Positions 9,256 to 17,211 of a DNA stretch of 64,000 nucleotides are shown here, piece by piece. This stretch comes from Rhizobium halophilum. Its GTDB lineage: Bacteria > Pseudomonadota > Alphaproteobacteria > Rhizobiales > Rhizobiaceae. Made by a program: the position numbers and the translations under genes. The stretch spans positions 1 to 64,000 of the forward strand of contig NZ_JAKJHS010000007.1 of the NCBI RefSeq assembly GCF_021648825.1. The letters run 5' to 3'. The notes beneath the pieces are model-generated. The model saw only the letters and a program-made list of their open reading frames with translations. It did no database searches and was not told the origin of the DNA. The stretch's first letter is position 1, and every line of letters begins with the position of its first letter.

Positions 9256-10227
9256 ATGATCCGTTCAGTGGTTCGCGGTTACGGGGCGGCCCTCCCCAAG
9301 CGCGTGGTGCCAAATCGCGAGCTCGAGGGCATTGTGGAAACGTCGGACGAATGGATCGTTCAACGAACCGGCATCCGCCAGCGCTACATCGCGGGCGAGG
9401 GCGAAACGACAGCCTCGCTTGGCGAAGAGGCCGCCCGTGCCGCATTGAACCGTGCAGGCCTGACGCCGGACGATATCGACTTCATCCTGGTTGCCACCTC
9501 GACGCCCGACAATACCTTTCCGGCGACGGCGGTGAACATCCAGAAGCGGCTCGGGATGACACACGGCTTCGCCTTCGACATGCAAGCCGTCTGCTCCGGA
9601 TTCGTCTACGCCATGGCCACGGCTGATATGTATATCCGCGGCGGCATGGCCAAGCGTGTGCTCGTGATCGGAGCCGAAACATTCTCGCGAATCCTCGACT
9701 GGAAGGACCGCACCACCTGCGTGCTGTTTGGCGATGGTGCCGGCGCGCTGGTGCTCGAGGCTGCCGAAGGGGAGGGAACGGTTGCGGATCGCGGCATCCT
9801 GACGGCGCATCTTCGCTCGGACGGATCGCACAAGGAGAAGCTCTACGTCGACGGCGGTCCATCCACGACCGGTACCGTTGGCCACTTGCGGATGGAAGGT
9901 CGGGAGGTTTTCAAACATGCCGTCGGCATGATCACGGACGTGATTGAAGCTGCCTTCGACGCGACTGGCACAACAGCGGAAAGCCTTGACTGGCTGGTGC
10001 CGCATCAGGCGAACCGCCGGATCATCGAAGGCTCTGCCAAGAAGCTCGGTATCCCGAATGAAAAGGTGGTGGTTACTGTAGACCTGCACGGGAATACCTC
10101 GGCGGCCTCCATTCCGCTGGCGCTCTCCGTTGCGCTTGATGACGGACGCATCAAACAGGGCGACCTCGTGATGCTCGAGGCAATGGGTGGCGGGTTTACC
10201 TGGGGCGCGCTGCTGATCCGTTGGTAG
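9256..10227 (+). CDS. fabH: Beta-ketoacyl-ACP synthase III
   Basis: Starts fatty acid synthesis by condensing an acyl-CoA primer with malonyl-ACP. At 323 residues it has the usual length. The catalytic triad is visible: Cys113 in MQAVCSGF, the histidine in [12 protein letters not shown] and the asparagine in [10 protein letters not shown]. The end [13 protein letters not shown] is typical. It follows plsX closely. The ihfA gene downstream has its own promoter candidate. Confidence 0.96.
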   Translation: MIRSVVRGYGAALPKRVVPNRELEGIVETSDEWIVQRTGIRQRYIAGEGETTASLGEEAARAALNRAGLTPDDIDFILVATSTPDNTFPATAVNIQKRLGMTHGFAFDMQAVCSGFVYAMATADMYIRGGMAKRVLVIGAETFSRILDWKDRTTCVLFGDGAGALVLEAAEGEGTVADRGILTAHLRSDGSHKEKLYVDGGPSTTGTVGHLRMEGREVFKHAVGMITDVIEAAFDATGTTAESLDWLVPHQANRRIIEGSAKKLGIPNEKVVVTVDLHGNTSAASIPLALSVALDDGRIKQGDLVMLEAMGGGFTWGALLIRW

Positions 10228-10290
10228 TATCTGCGCGAACCGCGTCCCATTTTAGCACATGCCCCGAAGCTCCTGTTTTTACAGTAGTGC

Positions 10291-10319
10291 TTGACCCTGC
10301 CTCTTAACCAAAATACTCT
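10291..10319 (+). promoter_or_regulatory. Candidate housekeeping promoter of ihfA
   Basis: TTGACC at 10291-10296 and TACTCT at 10314-10319 are separated by 17 bases, close to the sigma-70 type promoter of rhizobia. A start near 10326 would give a short leader ahead of ihfA. Confidence 0.45.
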
Positions 10320-10358
10320 TCGGCGGCTTATGGAACGTTGATGAACCAGGCGGGGATC

Positions 10359-10697
10359 ATGGCCGGAAAAACAGTGACACGGGCGGATCTGGCGGAATCG
10401 GTATTCCGAAAGGTAGGTCTTTCGCGAACTGAATCGGCCGAACTGGTTGAAACGATCATCGACGAGATCTGCAACGCGATTGTGCGCGGTGAAACCGTGA
10501 AGCTGTCGTCCTTTGCGACCTTCCAAGTTCGCTCCAAGAACGAACGCATCGGCCGCAATCCCAAAACGGGCGAGGAAGTGCCGATCTCGCCGCGGAAGGT
10601 GATGACCTTCAAGGCTTCAAACGTCCTCAAGCAGCGGATACTGCGGGCGCACAATACCCGCAAGCTGAAGCAGAAGGCAGCTGCACCTGCAGCCTAG
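10359..10697 (+). CDS. ihfA: Integration host factor alpha subunit
   Basis: A 112-residue DNA-bending protein that pairs with IHF-beta and acts in recombination, replication and sigma-54 promoters. The family pattern is complete: [19 protein letters not shown], the dimer helix [12 protein letters not shown], and the DNA-clasping arm with [26 protein letters not shown] 10359 matches the family N-terminus ([11 protein letters not shown]) and follows GGCGGGG; ATG 10341 and TTG 10338 are upstream alternatives. The Lys/Ala-rich tail is typical. It sits between fabH and a MerR gene, the conserved rhizobial order. Confidence 0.94.
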   Translation: MAGKTVTRADLAESVFRKVGLSRTESAELVETIIDEICNAIVRGETVKLSSFATFQVRSKNERIGRNPKTGEEVPISPRKVMTFKASNVLKQRILRAHNTRKLKQKAAAPAA

Positions 10698-10840
10698 CAC
10701 ATTTGCTGTTAGCTTCCTGCGCGCCCACTTGAATTGCCGTCATTAGAGCGCTGAAATATACCATGATTCGTGTCCGGCACATTGGGTGCCGCCGCGGCTC
10801 GGCCCATAGCCACGCGTGAGCTTGCTCCCTGGAGACGAAG

Positions 10841-11380
10841 TTGGACAAAGGCCCAGACGCTTTCCGCACCATCAGTGAGGTTGCCGAGGATCTCGATCTT
10901 CCGCAGCACGTTCTGCGTTTTTGGGAAACGCGCTTTCCGCAAATCAAGCCGATGAAGCGGGGCGGCGGACGTCGCTATTACCGGCCCGAAGATGTCGATC
11001 TGCTGAAAGGTATTCGGCATCTGCTCTACGATCACGGCTATACGATCAAGGGCGTGCAAAAGCTTCTTAAAACGAACGGCAACAAGTTCGTGGCGGCAAT
11101 CGCATCGGGCGATCTGGCCACCATGGATGCGATCGTTGCAGCCAGCAGCCAGAACCCCACTGAACCAAAGATGGGTGGTGGGATTGAGGAAGACCAGGTC
11201 GTCGGGCGGCCGAAGGCAAAGCCTAGCGGGCGGTTCTTCGGCTTCGGCGGAAGCGGCGACGAGGATGCCCCGGATGTTCAGATCGGGAAGAGCAGTATCG
11301 GCAAGGAAGACCGGGCACTTTTGCAGGAGGCACTTTTTGACCTCCTCGAGTGCAAGCGGCTGCTGGATCAAGTACGGTGA
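10841..11380 (+). CDS. MerR family transcriptional regulator
   Basis: A 179-residue DNA-binding protein with an N-terminal MerR winged helix (about residues 8-75; [21 protein letters not shown] and [15 protein letters not shown]). The C-terminal half has no recognisable effector domain or metal-binding cysteines apart from one Cys near the end. The start is TTG 10841, preceded by GGAGACGAAG; no ATG fits the conserved N-terminus. This MerR after ihfA is a fixed neighbour in rhizobia, but its target is not known to me. Confidence 0.88.
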   Translation: MDKGPDAFRTISEVAEDLDLPQHVLRFWETRFPQIKPMKRGGGRRYYRPEDVDLLKGIRHLLYDHGYTIKGVQKLLKTNGNKFVAAIASGDLATMDAIVAASSQNPTEPKMGGGIEEDQVVGRPKAKPSGRFFGFGGSGDEDAPDVQIGKSSIGKEDRALLQEALFDLLECKRLLDQVR

Positions 11381-11385
11381 GCCGA

Positions 11386-11410
11386 GGAACGCAATAAACC
11401 TTCGTGCATT
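11386..11410 (+). promoter_or_regulatory. EcfG-type promoter candidate before the BA14K gene
   Basis: GGAAC at 11386-11390 and CATT at 11407-11410 are 16 bases apart. This fits the general-stress consensus GGAAC-N16-CGTT with one mismatch in the -10 element. It would start transcription about 60 bases before the BA14K start codon. Confidence 0.45.
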
Positions 11411-11477
11411 CACCTCTGGTTCAGGAAAAAAACCTGACCATCTGTCCCGGAAGAGACAGACAAGAGGTGAGGAAATC

Positions 11478-11894
11478 ATGAAAAAGCTTGCAGTCGTTCT
11501 TATTTCGCTAGCGACAGCGTTCACCGGGATCGTGCCTGCACACGCATTCCCGTCAATCTCGGCACCGAAGGTCGAGGCATCGCAGGTGCAGGAGGTGGAT
11601 CACCGCCGCGGGCATCGCTGGCGCGGTCACCGTCACTGGCGGGGCCACCATAGGCACTATGGTCACCGCCACTATCGACGCCACCGCAACAGCAATGCCG
11701 GCGCCATCATCGGTGGTCTCGCTGCCGGTGCCATCATTGGTGGCGCGCTGTCTGCACAGCAGCCGCGTTACTACGGTGGCGGGAATGCGCATGTCCGCTG
11801 GTGCTACGATCGCTACCGGTCCTACCGGGCTTCGGACAACACGTTCCAGCCCTACAACGGGCCGCGTAGATCCTGCCGTTCGCCTTACTACTGA
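11478..11894 (+). CDS. BA14K family secreted protein
   Basis: A 138-residue exported protein. A signal peptide (cleavage likely after AHA, residue 23) is followed by a histidine/arginine-rich stretch (about 43-70, repeats of HRH, WRGH and HYR), a Gly/Ala/Ile hydrophobic patch (73-92) and the C-terminal BA14K block HVRWCYDRYRSYRASDNTF with PRRSC. The family is named after a Brucella abortus immunoreactive protein. The function is unsettled; the His-rich part could bind metal ions (inference). ATG 11478 follows GAGGTGAGGAAATC. An inverted repeat (TCAGG/CCTGA) lies in the leader at about 11421-11438. Confidence 0.85.
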   Translation: MKKLAVVLISLATAFTGIVPAHAFPSISAPKVEASQVQEVDHRRGHRWRGHRHWRGHHRHYGHRHYRRHRNSNAGAIIGGLAAGAIIGGALSAQQPRYYGGGNAHVRWCYDRYRSYRASDNTFQPYNGPRRSCRSPYY

Positions 11895-11971
11895 TGGGAC
11901 AGGGCCGGCTTGACGCCGGCCTTCGCCACATTCGCCGCGGAAGTAAAAATGTTACTTTGGTATGCGAGAGT

Positions 11972-11996
11972 GGAACCCGAGGAGGGCTGCGTCGTT
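11972..11996 (+). promoter_or_regulatory. EcfG-type promoter, exact consensus, before a 65-codon ORF
   Basis: GGAAC at 11972-11976 and CGTT at 11993-11996 are separated by exactly 16 bases, identical to the EcfG/RpoE2 consensus. The predicted start near 12003 leaves a leader of about 20 bases with a good ribosome site before ATG 12024. Confidence 0.6.
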
Positions 11997-12023
11997 GATC
12001 GACGCAGATGGAGGGGGGCACAG

Positions 12024-12221
12024 ATGATATGGAACAAGAAGACGAGCCGCGACATCAGGCGCCAACCTGACCCGGCCACCGGCACTTATCCGGATGGATT
12101 ATTCCCAGTCCTTGCCGCGCTGGAGCTCGAGAGAGATGCGCGGCGAAACTTTCGCCAGTCCTATGGCCGGGATTACTCAGCTGCCACTGAGAGCGCGTCG
12201 CTAGAATTGTCCGCCCGATAG
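12024..12221 (+). CDS. Small hypothetical protein under a stress-type promoter
   Basis: A 65-residue, basic, soluble protein beginning MIWNKKTSRDIRRQPD and ending TESASLELSAR. I recognise no family. It is supported mainly by context: a GAGGGGGG ribosome site at about 12011-12018 and an exact GGAAC-N16-CGTT promoter motif ending 28 bases before the ATG. The middle GLFPVLAALELERDARRNFRQSYG looks like an amphipathic helix. The longer frame from 11910 lacks a ribosome site. It stands alone between the BA14K and lipid kinase genes. Confidence 0.5.
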   Translation: MIWNKKTSRDIRRQPDPATGTYPDGLFPVLAALELERDARRNFRQSYGRDYSAATESASLELSAR

Positions 12222-12226
12222 AGCGA

Positions 12227-12260
12227 GGGGACCTAGCACAGCCGGGGACCTGGCACAGCG
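12227..12260. repeat. Tandem 17-bp direct repeat
   Basis: ggggacctagcacagcc (12227-12243) is followed directly by ggggacctggcacagcg (12244-12260), with two differences. It begins 5 bases after the 65-codon ORF. The 278 bases from 12222 to 12499 hold no credible gene. Confidence 0.6.
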
Positions 12261-12499
12261 TCTGGTGCGGATCGAGCCATTGGCAAGGCCGTCTCTGCCT
12301 ACCGAGGTGGAAGTACTGACGTGGCGTGGACTCTCGATCCGTCAGCTTTCATCGGCAGACATAGATCATCCGGCGCGCGCTTTTCGACCATGAGCGTTGA
12401 CCATACCTCGCGCACTCCTCATTGCGGACGGGAGCGCGCGTCCTATCTGAATAGACCCTGGACGTTTCTCGTCCGCTTACATCTCCTCAGGAGCCGCAG

Positions 12500-13372
12500 A
12501 TGACAGCCAAACCGGCTTTGTTGCTGGTCAACCCCCGTTCCCGAAGGGGAAACGAGAGCCTGCCCGAGGTAAGACGATTACTGCAGCTTTCCGGGCTAAG
12601 CTTTGTGGAACTGCCTCCCGGTTATGGTGGTACGACTTCGCATGCCATCGAAGAATACGCGGCCTCCATCGACAGTGTAATCGTGGGAGGTGGTGACGGA
12701 AGCTTGAACAACGCCGCGCCCGGACTGCTGAAGACGGACTTGCCACTCGGCGTTCTGCCCTTGGGCACCGCCAATGATTTCGCCCGTACGATCGCCCTTC
12801 CGCAGGACTTGGCCGGAGCTGTCGAAGTGATCGCGAGGGGCAACACCAGAAAGATCGACCTCGGCGAAGCGAACGGGCACCCGTTCTTCAACGTCGCCAG
12901 CGTCGGCTTTAGCGTGGATCTTGCAAGATCTCTGACGGAAAAAGCCAAGAAACGATGGGGCAAACTCGGCTACGGAGTTGTTGCCGCGCGGTTGCTCGCA
13001 GGTTCCCGGCTGTTCACCGCGACACTGGAGCATGATGGCGAAGTCGAGGAACTGAGGACCATGCAGGTTGCTGTCGGCAATGGCCGGTTCTACGGAGGAG
13101 GGATGACGGTTCATGCCGATGCCACGGCCACGGACGGCATGTTGGATTTCTACAGTCTCGAGGTTGATCATTGGTGGAGGCTCCTTGCGCTGCTCCCGAG
13201 CCTTCGCAAAGGCACCCATGGCGACTGGCGGGATGTTCGCGTGTTCTCGACCAAGGGCTTGACGCTGCGAACCAGCAGGCCGCAGCCGGTGAACCTTGAC
13301 GGGGAGATAAAGACCGAAACACCCGTGACCTTCGGGATCCGCGAAGAGGCCATCTCGGTTTTCACGCCCTGA
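12500..13372 (+). CDS. Diacylglycerol kinase family lipid kinase (YegS/DagK-like)
   Basis: A 290-residue soluble or peripheral membrane enzyme of the DAGK catalytic superfamily. Visible blocks are LLVNPRSRRGNE (7-18), the nucleotide-binding IVGGGDGSLNNAA (about 61-73), PLGTANDFAR (about 87-96) and GGGMTVHADATATDGMLDF in the C-terminal half. Such enzymes phosphorylate lipids with a free hydroxyl, such as diacylglycerol; the exact lipid cannot be told. ATG 12500 follows CAGGAGCCGCAG. A small hairpin (GGACG/CGTCC) lies in the leader at about 12462-12476. The gene has no obvious operon partner. Confidence 0.85.
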   Translation: MTAKPALLLVNPRSRRGNESLPEVRRLLQLSGLSFVELPPGYGGTTSHAIEEYAASIDSVIVGGGDGSLNNAAPGLLKTDLPLGVLPLGTANDFARTIALPQDLAGAVEVIARGNTRKIDLGEANGHPFFNVASVGFSVDLARSLTEKAKKRWGKLGYGVVAARLLAGSRLFTATLEHDGEVEELRTMQVAVGNGRFYGGGMTVHADATATDGMLDFYSLEVDHWWRLLALLPSLRKGTHGDWRDVRVFSTKGLTLRTSRPQPVNLDGEIKTETPVTFGIREEAISVFTP

Positions 13373-13610
13373 TGGCTGGGGCTATTGCGCATGGAGGTCC
13401 ATGACGGGATTGTCGTCAGACGACGTTGTAGATATCGAGAAGGCGGCGCGTTCTTCAACCGACCAGTCCGAACATCCCTAGCATCAGGCCATTGCTCCCT
13501 CGTACTGCGCGGGAGGCGCATTTTGCAGCGTCATCCCCGTTTTTGATGCCGCCCCTCTTGCGCTGAAATCAGCGAAAGTCTAAGGGGTCTTTGCCCTTTA
13601 TCGGGCGTGA

Positions 13611-13687
<77 letters not shown>

Positions 13688-13715
13688 TTTCGGGCGACGC
13701 AGGTCGCTGATTCCC

Positions 13716-13746
13716 AAGCCAGCTGAAGCAATTCAGCTGGCTTTTT
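13716..13746 (+). terminator. Intrinsic terminator after tRNA-Pro
   Basis: AAGCCAGCTGAA pairs with TTCAGCTGGCTT around a GCAA loop and is followed by a T-run, 28 bases after the tRNA. Confidence 0.8.
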
Positions 13747-13874
13747 CGTTGGCGACACGCCTGTCATCGCCGGCCCTCCTTAAGGAAAAGCATTGGGAGC
13801 AGCGGTAGCAGCAGACAGGTGCTGGAACAATCGGCGACGCTGGCATTTTACCCTCTGAACAAACGGAGGGAAGA

Positions 13875-14621
13875 ATGGCTAAACCGGAGAAATCGGCGGC
13901 AACCGCATTCGTCGGCGGGGTGGTGGCAACGCTCGCCGTGATTGGCGGGGTGACCGTCTTTGTCGCCTATTCAGGGAGCTACAACATCGCAGCGACCGAG
14001 GAGCACACCTCGTTGACCCGATGGATCTTCGATACCACCTTCCACAACTCCATTCGGTCGCATGCCGATGAAGAAGACGTGCCGGAACTGACGGCTGCGA
14101 TGGCGGCCGCGGGAGCGCAGCCCTACAAGGAAATGTGCCAGCACTGTCACGCCGGCCCGGGCGTCGAGCGTGACGAATGGGCAAGCGGGATGCGCCCGCG
14201 TCCGCCGCATCTTGTGGAAGCGGCAGCGGAGTGGGAGGCGAACGAGGTCTTCTGGCTCGTCAAGCACGGCGCCAAGATGACCGGTATGCCGGCCTTCGGC
14301 CCGACGCATCCAGACGAGCGCCTGTGGGAAATCGCAGCCTTCGTCAAACAACTGCCGGCCATGACGCCGGAAGAATATGCCGCAGCCGGAGATGGCGGAT
14401 CAGGCGAAGAGGAGGGCGCATCCGATCCCGGTGATGCTGCAGCTCGGCCGCAAGAGGCGACGAGCGATGGTGGACAGAGTGGCATGCAAAGCGGGCCGGT
14501 GGCCGGCGAGGAGAGCGCGCCGACCGGTGGTACGGACGCTTCTGCACCCGATGCCGCCAATCCGTCACGGCCGGAAGGTGTGGTCAATCCCGTACCGCAG
14601 CAGCCATCGGCGGATCAGTAA
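13875..14621 (+). CDS. Membrane-anchored c-type cytochrome with a long disordered tail
   Basis: A 248-residue protein. An N-terminal transmembrane anchor (about 11-31) places a single haem c domain in the periplasm. The haem motif is CQHCH (Cys88, Cys91, His92), with a likely distal Met in MTGMPAFGPTHPDE (about 137-140). After about residue 168 the chain is a low-complexity tail rich in Gly, Ala, Glu, Ser and Pro. The family is that of cytochrome c class I/DUF3365-like electron carriers; the partner is unknown. It heads a three-gene operon with a DUF305 protein and a lipoprotein. A weak GGAAC...TT element at 13824-13848 might be an EcfG-type promoter. Confidence 0.83.
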   Translation: MAKPEKSAATAFVGGVVATLAVIGGVTVFVAYSGSYNIAATEEHTSLTRWIFDTTFHNSIRSHADEEDVPELTAAMAAAGAQPYKEMCQHCHAGPGVERDEWASGMRPRPPHLVEAAAEWEANEVFWLVKHGAKMTGMPAFGPTHPDERLWEIAAFVKQLPAMTPEEYAAAGDGGSGEEEGASDPGDAAARPQEATSDGGQSGMQSGPVAGEESAPTGGTDASAPDAANPSRPEGVVNPVPQQPSADQ

Positions 14622-14647
14622 GCAAGAAGACAGGAGAGACTTAACCG

Positions 14648-15103
14648 ATGGGCATGTCCTACTGGCGCTTCGCCGCCATGATCGCCACCTCGACGGTCGT
14701 CATGTACGGCCTGATGTATCTCAATACCTATGCCTGGGAGCACGTGCTGTGGAGCGAAACGCGTGCATGGATGGCCTTGGTCATGGGCGCGACGATGTCG
14801 GTCATCATGCTTGGCTTCATGCTGGGCATGTACAAGAACAAGATGCTCAACATGGCAATCTTCGGCGGCTCTGTCGCCGTCTTTGCCCTGTCGCTCTGGC
14901 TCGTCCGTGGTCAGGCGACCGTCGACGATGCAGAGTACATGAGCGCCATGATCCCTCACCACTCGATCGCAATCATGACCAGCGAGCGCGCCCAGATCTC
15001 AGATCCGCGCGTGCGCAAGCTCGCTGACGAGATTATCGAGGCACAGGAGCGGGAGATCTCGGAGATGAAATATCTGATCGAAGATCTGGAGGCGCGCGAC
15101 TGA
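14648..15103 (+). CDS. DUF305 domain-containing membrane protein
   Basis: A 151-residue protein with three transmembrane helices (about 7-25, 41-62, 67-87) and a C-terminal soluble part carrying the DUF305 signature: YMSAMIPHHSIAIMTSERAQI with His104-His105, followed by LADEIIEAQEREISEMKYLI. DUF305 proteins are ferritin-like four-helix proteins often found with copper-handling genes; metal binding here is inferred from the family. It sits 26 bases after the cytochrome c gene, and its stop overlaps the start of the next lipoprotein gene (TGATG). Confidence 0.85.
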   Translation: MGMSYWRFAAMIATSTVVMYGLMYLNTYAWEHVLWSETRAWMALVMGATMSVIMLGFMLGMYKNKMLNMAIFGGSVAVFALSLWLVRGQATVDDAEYMSAMIPHHSIAIMTSERAQISDPRVRKLADEIIEAQEREISEMKYLIEDLEARD

Positions 15104-15612
15104 TGATGGAGAACAGCACGAATCTTCCTATTGCTCTTGCCGCTCTCGTCGCGGCAGCCACGCTTCTGAGCGCCTGCGGCGATGACGTTGCCGACGACGT
15201 GCTGGATCCGCGCAGCGGCCATCAGGTGGCGACGGTCGTGCCGGCAAGCGCGGCGATCGCCAATGCCGTAATCGGCGCGCTTGATCCCGCAACCATGGTG
15301 GATGCTGAGATGCAAAAGGTTCTCGGCGGCCCTGCCACCTGTTCCTTTCATTATACGAGCTTCGGCCAACCGGTTGCTGCCTTGCGCGCCGACAGCAACG
15401 ATGAGCCTGCGTCCGGCGTGGTGAAACTCAACGGCCATCTCATCGAGATGCAGACGACACGGGCGGAAGACTCAATCAACATGACAGCGGGAGACATCCG
15501 TCTCGCAATTGCTCCTCAAGGTGATGGAGAGGAGGCGAAGATGGTCTTCGAGATCGGGCAAGATATGAAGGTTGGCTATCGCGGATACTACCGCTGCGCA
15601 AGGCCAGCCTGA
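15103..15612 (+). CDS. Lipoprotein of unknown function (DUF6692-like)
   Basis: A 169-residue protein with a signal peptide and lipobox LLSAC (Cys25), so it is probably anchored in a membrane facing the periplasm. The mature part starts with an acidic GDDVADDVLD and holds two cysteines (CSFHYTSFG and YYRCARPA) that could form a disulfide. I think it resembles the DUF6692 family but cannot confirm this. The ATG overlaps the DUF305 stop by one base (ATG 15106 is the next codon), so translation is coupled. It is the last gene of the cytochrome c-DUF305-lipoprotein operon. Confidence 0.7.
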   Translation: MMENSTNLPIALAALVAAATLLSACGDDVADDVLDPRSGHQVATVVPASAAIANAVIGALDPATMVDAEMQKVLGGPATCSFHYTSFGQPVAALRADSNDEPASGVVKLNGHLIEMQTTRAEDSINMTAGDIRLAIAPQGDGEEAKMVFEIGQDMKVGYRGYYRCARPA

Positions 15613-15719
15613 CGTCCGAGGTCTTGGAAAGGTTGCCATTCCTGCGTGGACATATCTCCGGATAGCCCAGAGATGGGCCCCATCAGGCGCGTCGGGATTA
15701 ACCTGATGGGTGACCTCGT

Positions 15720-15929
15720 CTAGTCCGGCATCGGCACACATTCCTTCTGTCTTGGCTTTCCTGGCACCGAGCCGGTGACTTGCTTGACTTGGCCTGGAGG
15801 GCAGGAGCCATCGTCCACCAATACCTTCTGACCGGTCGACAGCCTTCCTGCAGCCGGCTCCGTCTTCAGCACCGTTTGGCAGCCAGCTAGAATAACGAAC
15901 ACAGACAATGCTATAATGCGATATTGCAT
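15720..15929 (-). CDS. Small lipoprotein (DUF6719-like)
   Basis: A 69-residue protein with a lipobox LAGC (Cys17) after a short hydrophobic signal. The mature peptide QTVLKTEPAAGRLSTGQKVLVDDGSCPPGQVKQVTG with a final KECVP looks like the DUF6719 family of small rhizobial lipoproteins, with two cysteines likely to pair. Function unknown. It is transcribed toward the cytochrome operon. No promoter was recognised. Confidence 0.7.
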   Translation of the reverse strand: MQYRIIALSVFVILAGCQTVLKTEPAAGRLSTGQKVLVDDGSCPPGQVKQVTGSVPGKPRQKECVPMPD

Positions 15930-16033
15930 GTCGCAACCTCTTCATATCGTCCCCAGCGGACGCTAGGCGATCTAGCCATGAGGCTCGAGCCCTAGCATCC
16001 CCCAAATGGGTGAGGTACAGGCGGAATAACCGA

Positions 16034-17143
16034 CTAGGAGGACGAAAGAGAGGAGCTTGCGGCGACTGCTGCCACGAAGGCCGTCTGCCTAGCGAAGCCG
16101 GACTTGGAAAGAATGGACTTCACATGTGAGCGGACTGTTTCCACACTAATTCTATGACGCCTCGAAGCAGTCTGGATGGTTTCACCCCTAATCAAACTCT
16201 GGGCAATCTTGGCTTCAGCTGCAGTTAATTTGAACAAACCTTGTATCACGTCGACAGGTGGGGAGATCACTTGAGGGCGCACAAGTTTGACCAGTAGAAA
16301 GAAGGCGGTGCGCAAGAACATATCGCGCGCAGATCCGGTCACAGGAACTACTTGCACGATGGCTGGAGGCGAGTCAGACGTGCCAGCCAGTGGGAAACTG
16401 GAGGCATGCTGCCTCTGCCGTCCCCAAGTTCTTGTTCGTCCGGCTTCAATCACCGTCATCAAGAACTGATCTGCAGAAGCATTTCGAAACCGCAGCCTGT
16501 CGTTGCCTATCGTGACAACTGTAGGAACGAGTGCATCAAATAGTCCGTTACCTCCAACGACTTTGCCATCATCTCGTATCGCAGCCGCTGCAAAGCCTGC
16601 AACTTGCATAGCGTGCAACACTGCCTCCACATGTGCGGTCGGTAAGCATCCCCCAAGGAGAACTGCTTTTGACAGATGAGGACGGTAGCTGTTGAGGAGA
16701 TCCAGGTCCTTTTGAAGCACAGGTCCTAGATTACGCTTCTTTTCAAGCGAGATGCCGACCAAGTCTCCACTTGGCAGTCGAATGACAGTGCCTGCTGCGA
16801 ATCCAAAGCCACGCTTCCAGTAGAAATCTCGGTAGACGTCTTGTTGTGCCATCCAATCCTCACCGAGGGAAAGGGCGTCACTGAGAAAACCAGAATGCGT
16901 TTTAGTGCTTAAAGCTGCCGTCTTGGCATTCTCGTAAGCCCAACCGTCCTCAAAGAAGTCCCTGTAGAGATCGGTGACCCCTTCACTAGCGATCCAAGGG
17001 CTAGCGGCACTGCTGATGTTGGCGAGTAAGGCTCCTTGCGCTCCGATCTGGCTGGCCAATTCGTCAAGCACCCGTGGCCACAGGTTTGGAAAGAAGGCAG
17101 CTTCATAGATTCGATCTTGCAGCCCTTCGAGCGCCATTGCCAA
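16034..17143 (-). CDS. LuxR-type transcriptional regulator
   Basis: A 369-residue cytoplasmic regulator. The C-terminal 65 residues are a LuxR/GerE helix-turn-helix (FKLTAAEAKIAQSLIRGETI, then HRISVETVRSHVKSILSKSG). The N-terminal 300 residues look like a PAS/GAF-type sensory region without recognisable ligand residues; it is not the autoinducer-binding LuxR domain. ATG 17143 is used; the ATG two codons later is an alternative. It lies just downstream of, and on the same strand as, the YdeP oxidoreductase gene (68 bases away), so it may be co-transcribed with it. Confidence 0.82.
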   Translation of the reverse strand: MAMALEGLQDRIYEAAFFPNLWPRVLDELASQIGAQGALLANISSAASPWIASEGVTDLYRDFFEDGWAYENAKTAALSTKTHSGFLSDALSLGEDWMAQQDVYRDFYWKRGFGFAAGTVIRLPSGDLVGISLEKKRNLGPVLQKDLDLLNSYRPHLSKAVLLGGCLPTAHVEAVLHAMQVAGFAAAAIRDDGKVVGGNGLFDALVPTVVTIGNDRLRFRNASADQFLMTVIEAGRTRTWGRQRQHASSFPLAGTSDSPPAIVQVVPVTGSARDMFLRTAFFLLVKLVRPQVISPPVDVIQGLFKLTAAEAKIAQSLIRGETIQTASRRHRISVETVRSHVKSILSKSGFARQTAFVAAVAASSSLSSS

Positions 17144-17211
17144 GCTCAGGTAACGTTGAGATCAGCGTAGCGGCATTTCGCAACTCGGGCAAGGAGGCGA
17201 AGGTCATCCGG

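Noticed and set aside
12321..12503. A 60-aa ORF before the lipid kinase gene
   Set aside because: No ribosome site, overlaps the kinase start, and its composition does not look like a protein.
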